This document shows positions 34,704 through 35,466 of a stretch of DNA of 35,466 nt, piece by piece. The translations under genes were made by a program, and so were the position numbers. The stretch lies in contig JAPOUL010000020.1 of the NCBI GenBank assembly GCA_026708685.1, positions 1-35,466 on the forward strand, given 5' to 3'. The notes under the pieces were generated by a model that ran no database searches, was not told the origin of the DNA, and saw only the letters and a list, made by a program, of their open reading frames with translations. Source of the DNA: Bacteroidota bacterium (lineage in GTDB: Bacteria; Bacteroidota; Rhodothermia; Rhodothermales; Bin80). Position 1 is the first letter of the stretch. Each line of letters begins with the position of its first letter.

Positions 34704-35341
34704 CTTCTCGAAATTTTTCCATCGCCTGAATGCGACTTTGAGCTTCTCTTTCAACTCTAATGTAGTGTTTGATTGCTAATTCAACGAAAAAATCAAAAAA
34801 AATCATCAAGTGTTTGATCCCAATTAATCTCAGGATAAACTTGTGCAATAGTATCATTCAATCTAACTTGTCCAGTACCTAAATTTTCGATCCTTAATGA
34901 ATTAGCGGGTAAAAGATGAAGTGGAGCAACCTTGATGTAATTGAGATCTCTGAGAGATTTATTTTCTGGGGCTTCATGATGTCCAAATTCAATCACCACA
35001 AAGATAGAGCGATCATTTGCTAAAAACTGCATCAAATTTCCAACTGAACATACTCCACCATCTGAATACTTATCCGTGTCCAAGTCTTTTGTCTTGGGAT
35101 CAAATCCAAAAAAGATGTTATTGTAACGACATGCAAAGTCATAAATCGTTCTTTTTCCAGGATTTTTGACGTGATCGGCATGCACATTAATACAAATTGA
35201 TTCCCAATTATCACGTATCCTTTGTTCAATCATCGCACCGAATGCACGTGAATCTTCTCGGGCTTTTAATCCATCGGAATAATCATTGAATAGAGTATTA
35301 ACTTCATACTCTATTTGATTAATGAACTCTCTGATCATCAT
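34678..35341 (-). pseudogene. Type II restriction endonuclease, frameshifted in an A8/T8 run
   Basis: As written the frame from ATG 35341 ends after 182 codons at 34795-34793. Removing one base of the A8 run at 34795-34802 (T8 on the coding strand) restores an open frame for another 38 residues (DFFVELAIKHYIRVEREAQ ... GYNHFSF) to a TGA at 34680-34678, giving 220 residues. The added part has clear protein character and ends just inside the methylase start. The catalytic core fits PD-(D/E)xK: D68 (TIYDFACRYNN), D81-P-K83 (FFGFDPKTKD). The motif KYSDGGVCSVGNLMQFLAND and RIENLGTGQVRLN resemble proteins I recall as restriction endonucleases next to such methylases. The core lies before the lesion; the lost C terminus may still matter. 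The cause could be phase variation, mutation or a sequencing error. Confidence 0.75.
34795..34802. repeat. A8 homopolymer at the endonuclease frameshift
   Basis: Eight consecutive A on the plus strand, T8 on the coding strand, exactly where the reading frame of the endonuclease gene breaks. Such runs slip easily in replication and in some sequencing methods. Confidence 0.85.
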
Positions 35342-35346
35342 CTGAC

Positions 35347-35457
35347 TTAATCCATTAAGTGAGTAATGTAACCCAATTTATCAAGGTGCTGATCATAGAA
35401 AATATACATTTGAGGTCTAATGAAAAGCGGGCGCGTATCTTGTGCCTTAACTATCAC
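35347..35457 (-). CDS. Small unrecognised ORF just upstream of the endonuclease gene
   Basis: From GTG at 35457 the minus strand reads 36 codons (starting VIVKAQDTRPLFIRPQMYIF) to a TAA at 35349-35347, 5 bases before the endonuclease ATG. Its composition is protein-like and the spacing suggests coupling. There is a TGA directly before it, near the window edge, so it may be a tiny gene or the cut-off end of a larger broken one. I see no helix-turn-helix, so I do not call it a controller protein. Confidence 0.3.
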   Translation of the reverse strand: MIVKAQDTRPLFIRPQMYIFYDQHLDKLGYITHLMD

Positions 35458-35466
35458 ATTTCATCA

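Overview
The window looks like a chromosomal segment of a Bacteroidota-type bacterium in the FCB group, most likely the Rhodothermota/Balneolota side. The support is a secreted Ig-repeat protein with a T9SS-style C-terminal sorting domain, a sigma/FecR/STN-type TonB receptor surface-signalling set, a DUF4249 lipoprotein, a DUF3276 (PUR-like) protein, and two bacillithiol proteins (BshC and a YtxJ/BrxC bacilliredoxin). The lineage is inferred from gene content only. No rRNA, tRNA, CRISPR array, IS element or intact transposase was seen.

Layout. 1-860: 3' end of a secreted Ig-repeat/T9SS protein. 1642-2460: mazG. 2634-4189: a HipBA-type toxin-antitoxin pair with a candidate operator. 4190-6355: a gene-poor stretch, then a two-gene module of an unrecognised OB-like protein (split by an in-frame TAG) and an intact PIN-domain protein. 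6863-9763: a large TonB-dependent receptor with a strong terminator hairpin. 10199-17347: a tightly packed same-strand run of ECF-type sigma factor, FecR anti-sigma, STN-domain TonB receptor, DUF4249 lipoprotein, recX, purine nucleoside phosphorylase and DUF3276. 17676-22238: hisD, hisC, a bifunctional-nuclease/UVR protein and bshC. 22960-24351 (minus): a sulfatase lipoprotein. 24644-25258 (minus): an HNH endonuclease of Endonuclease VII/Hpy99I type, broken by an in-frame TAA. 25729-29678: a Dph6-like ATP-dependent amidoligase, a secreted S9 peptidase and a CPBP membrane protease. 29848-32843: bacilliredoxin (minus), oligoendopeptidase F (plus) and nagB (minus). 33153-35341 (minus): a type II restriction-modification pair whose endonuclease gene is frameshifted in an A8/T8 run.

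How the genes fit together. The sigma/FecR/receptor set is built like a Fec-type cell-surface signalling system, in which the STN domain of the receptor reports ligand binding to FecR, which controls the sigma factor. BshC makes bacillithiol and the YtxJ-like protein uses it in redox repair, so this organism very probably uses bacillithiol as its low-molecular-weight thiol.

The most interesting pattern is that three accessory genes are each broken by a single lesion (TAG at 5215, TAA at 25076, frameshift at 34795-34802), while all housekeeping genes read cleanly. Two of the three are nucleases. The restriction gene lesion sits in a homopolymer, so it could be a phase-variable switch, a recent loss or a sequencing error. 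The HNH gene has no ordinary start codon in its larger half and would be missed by gene callers.
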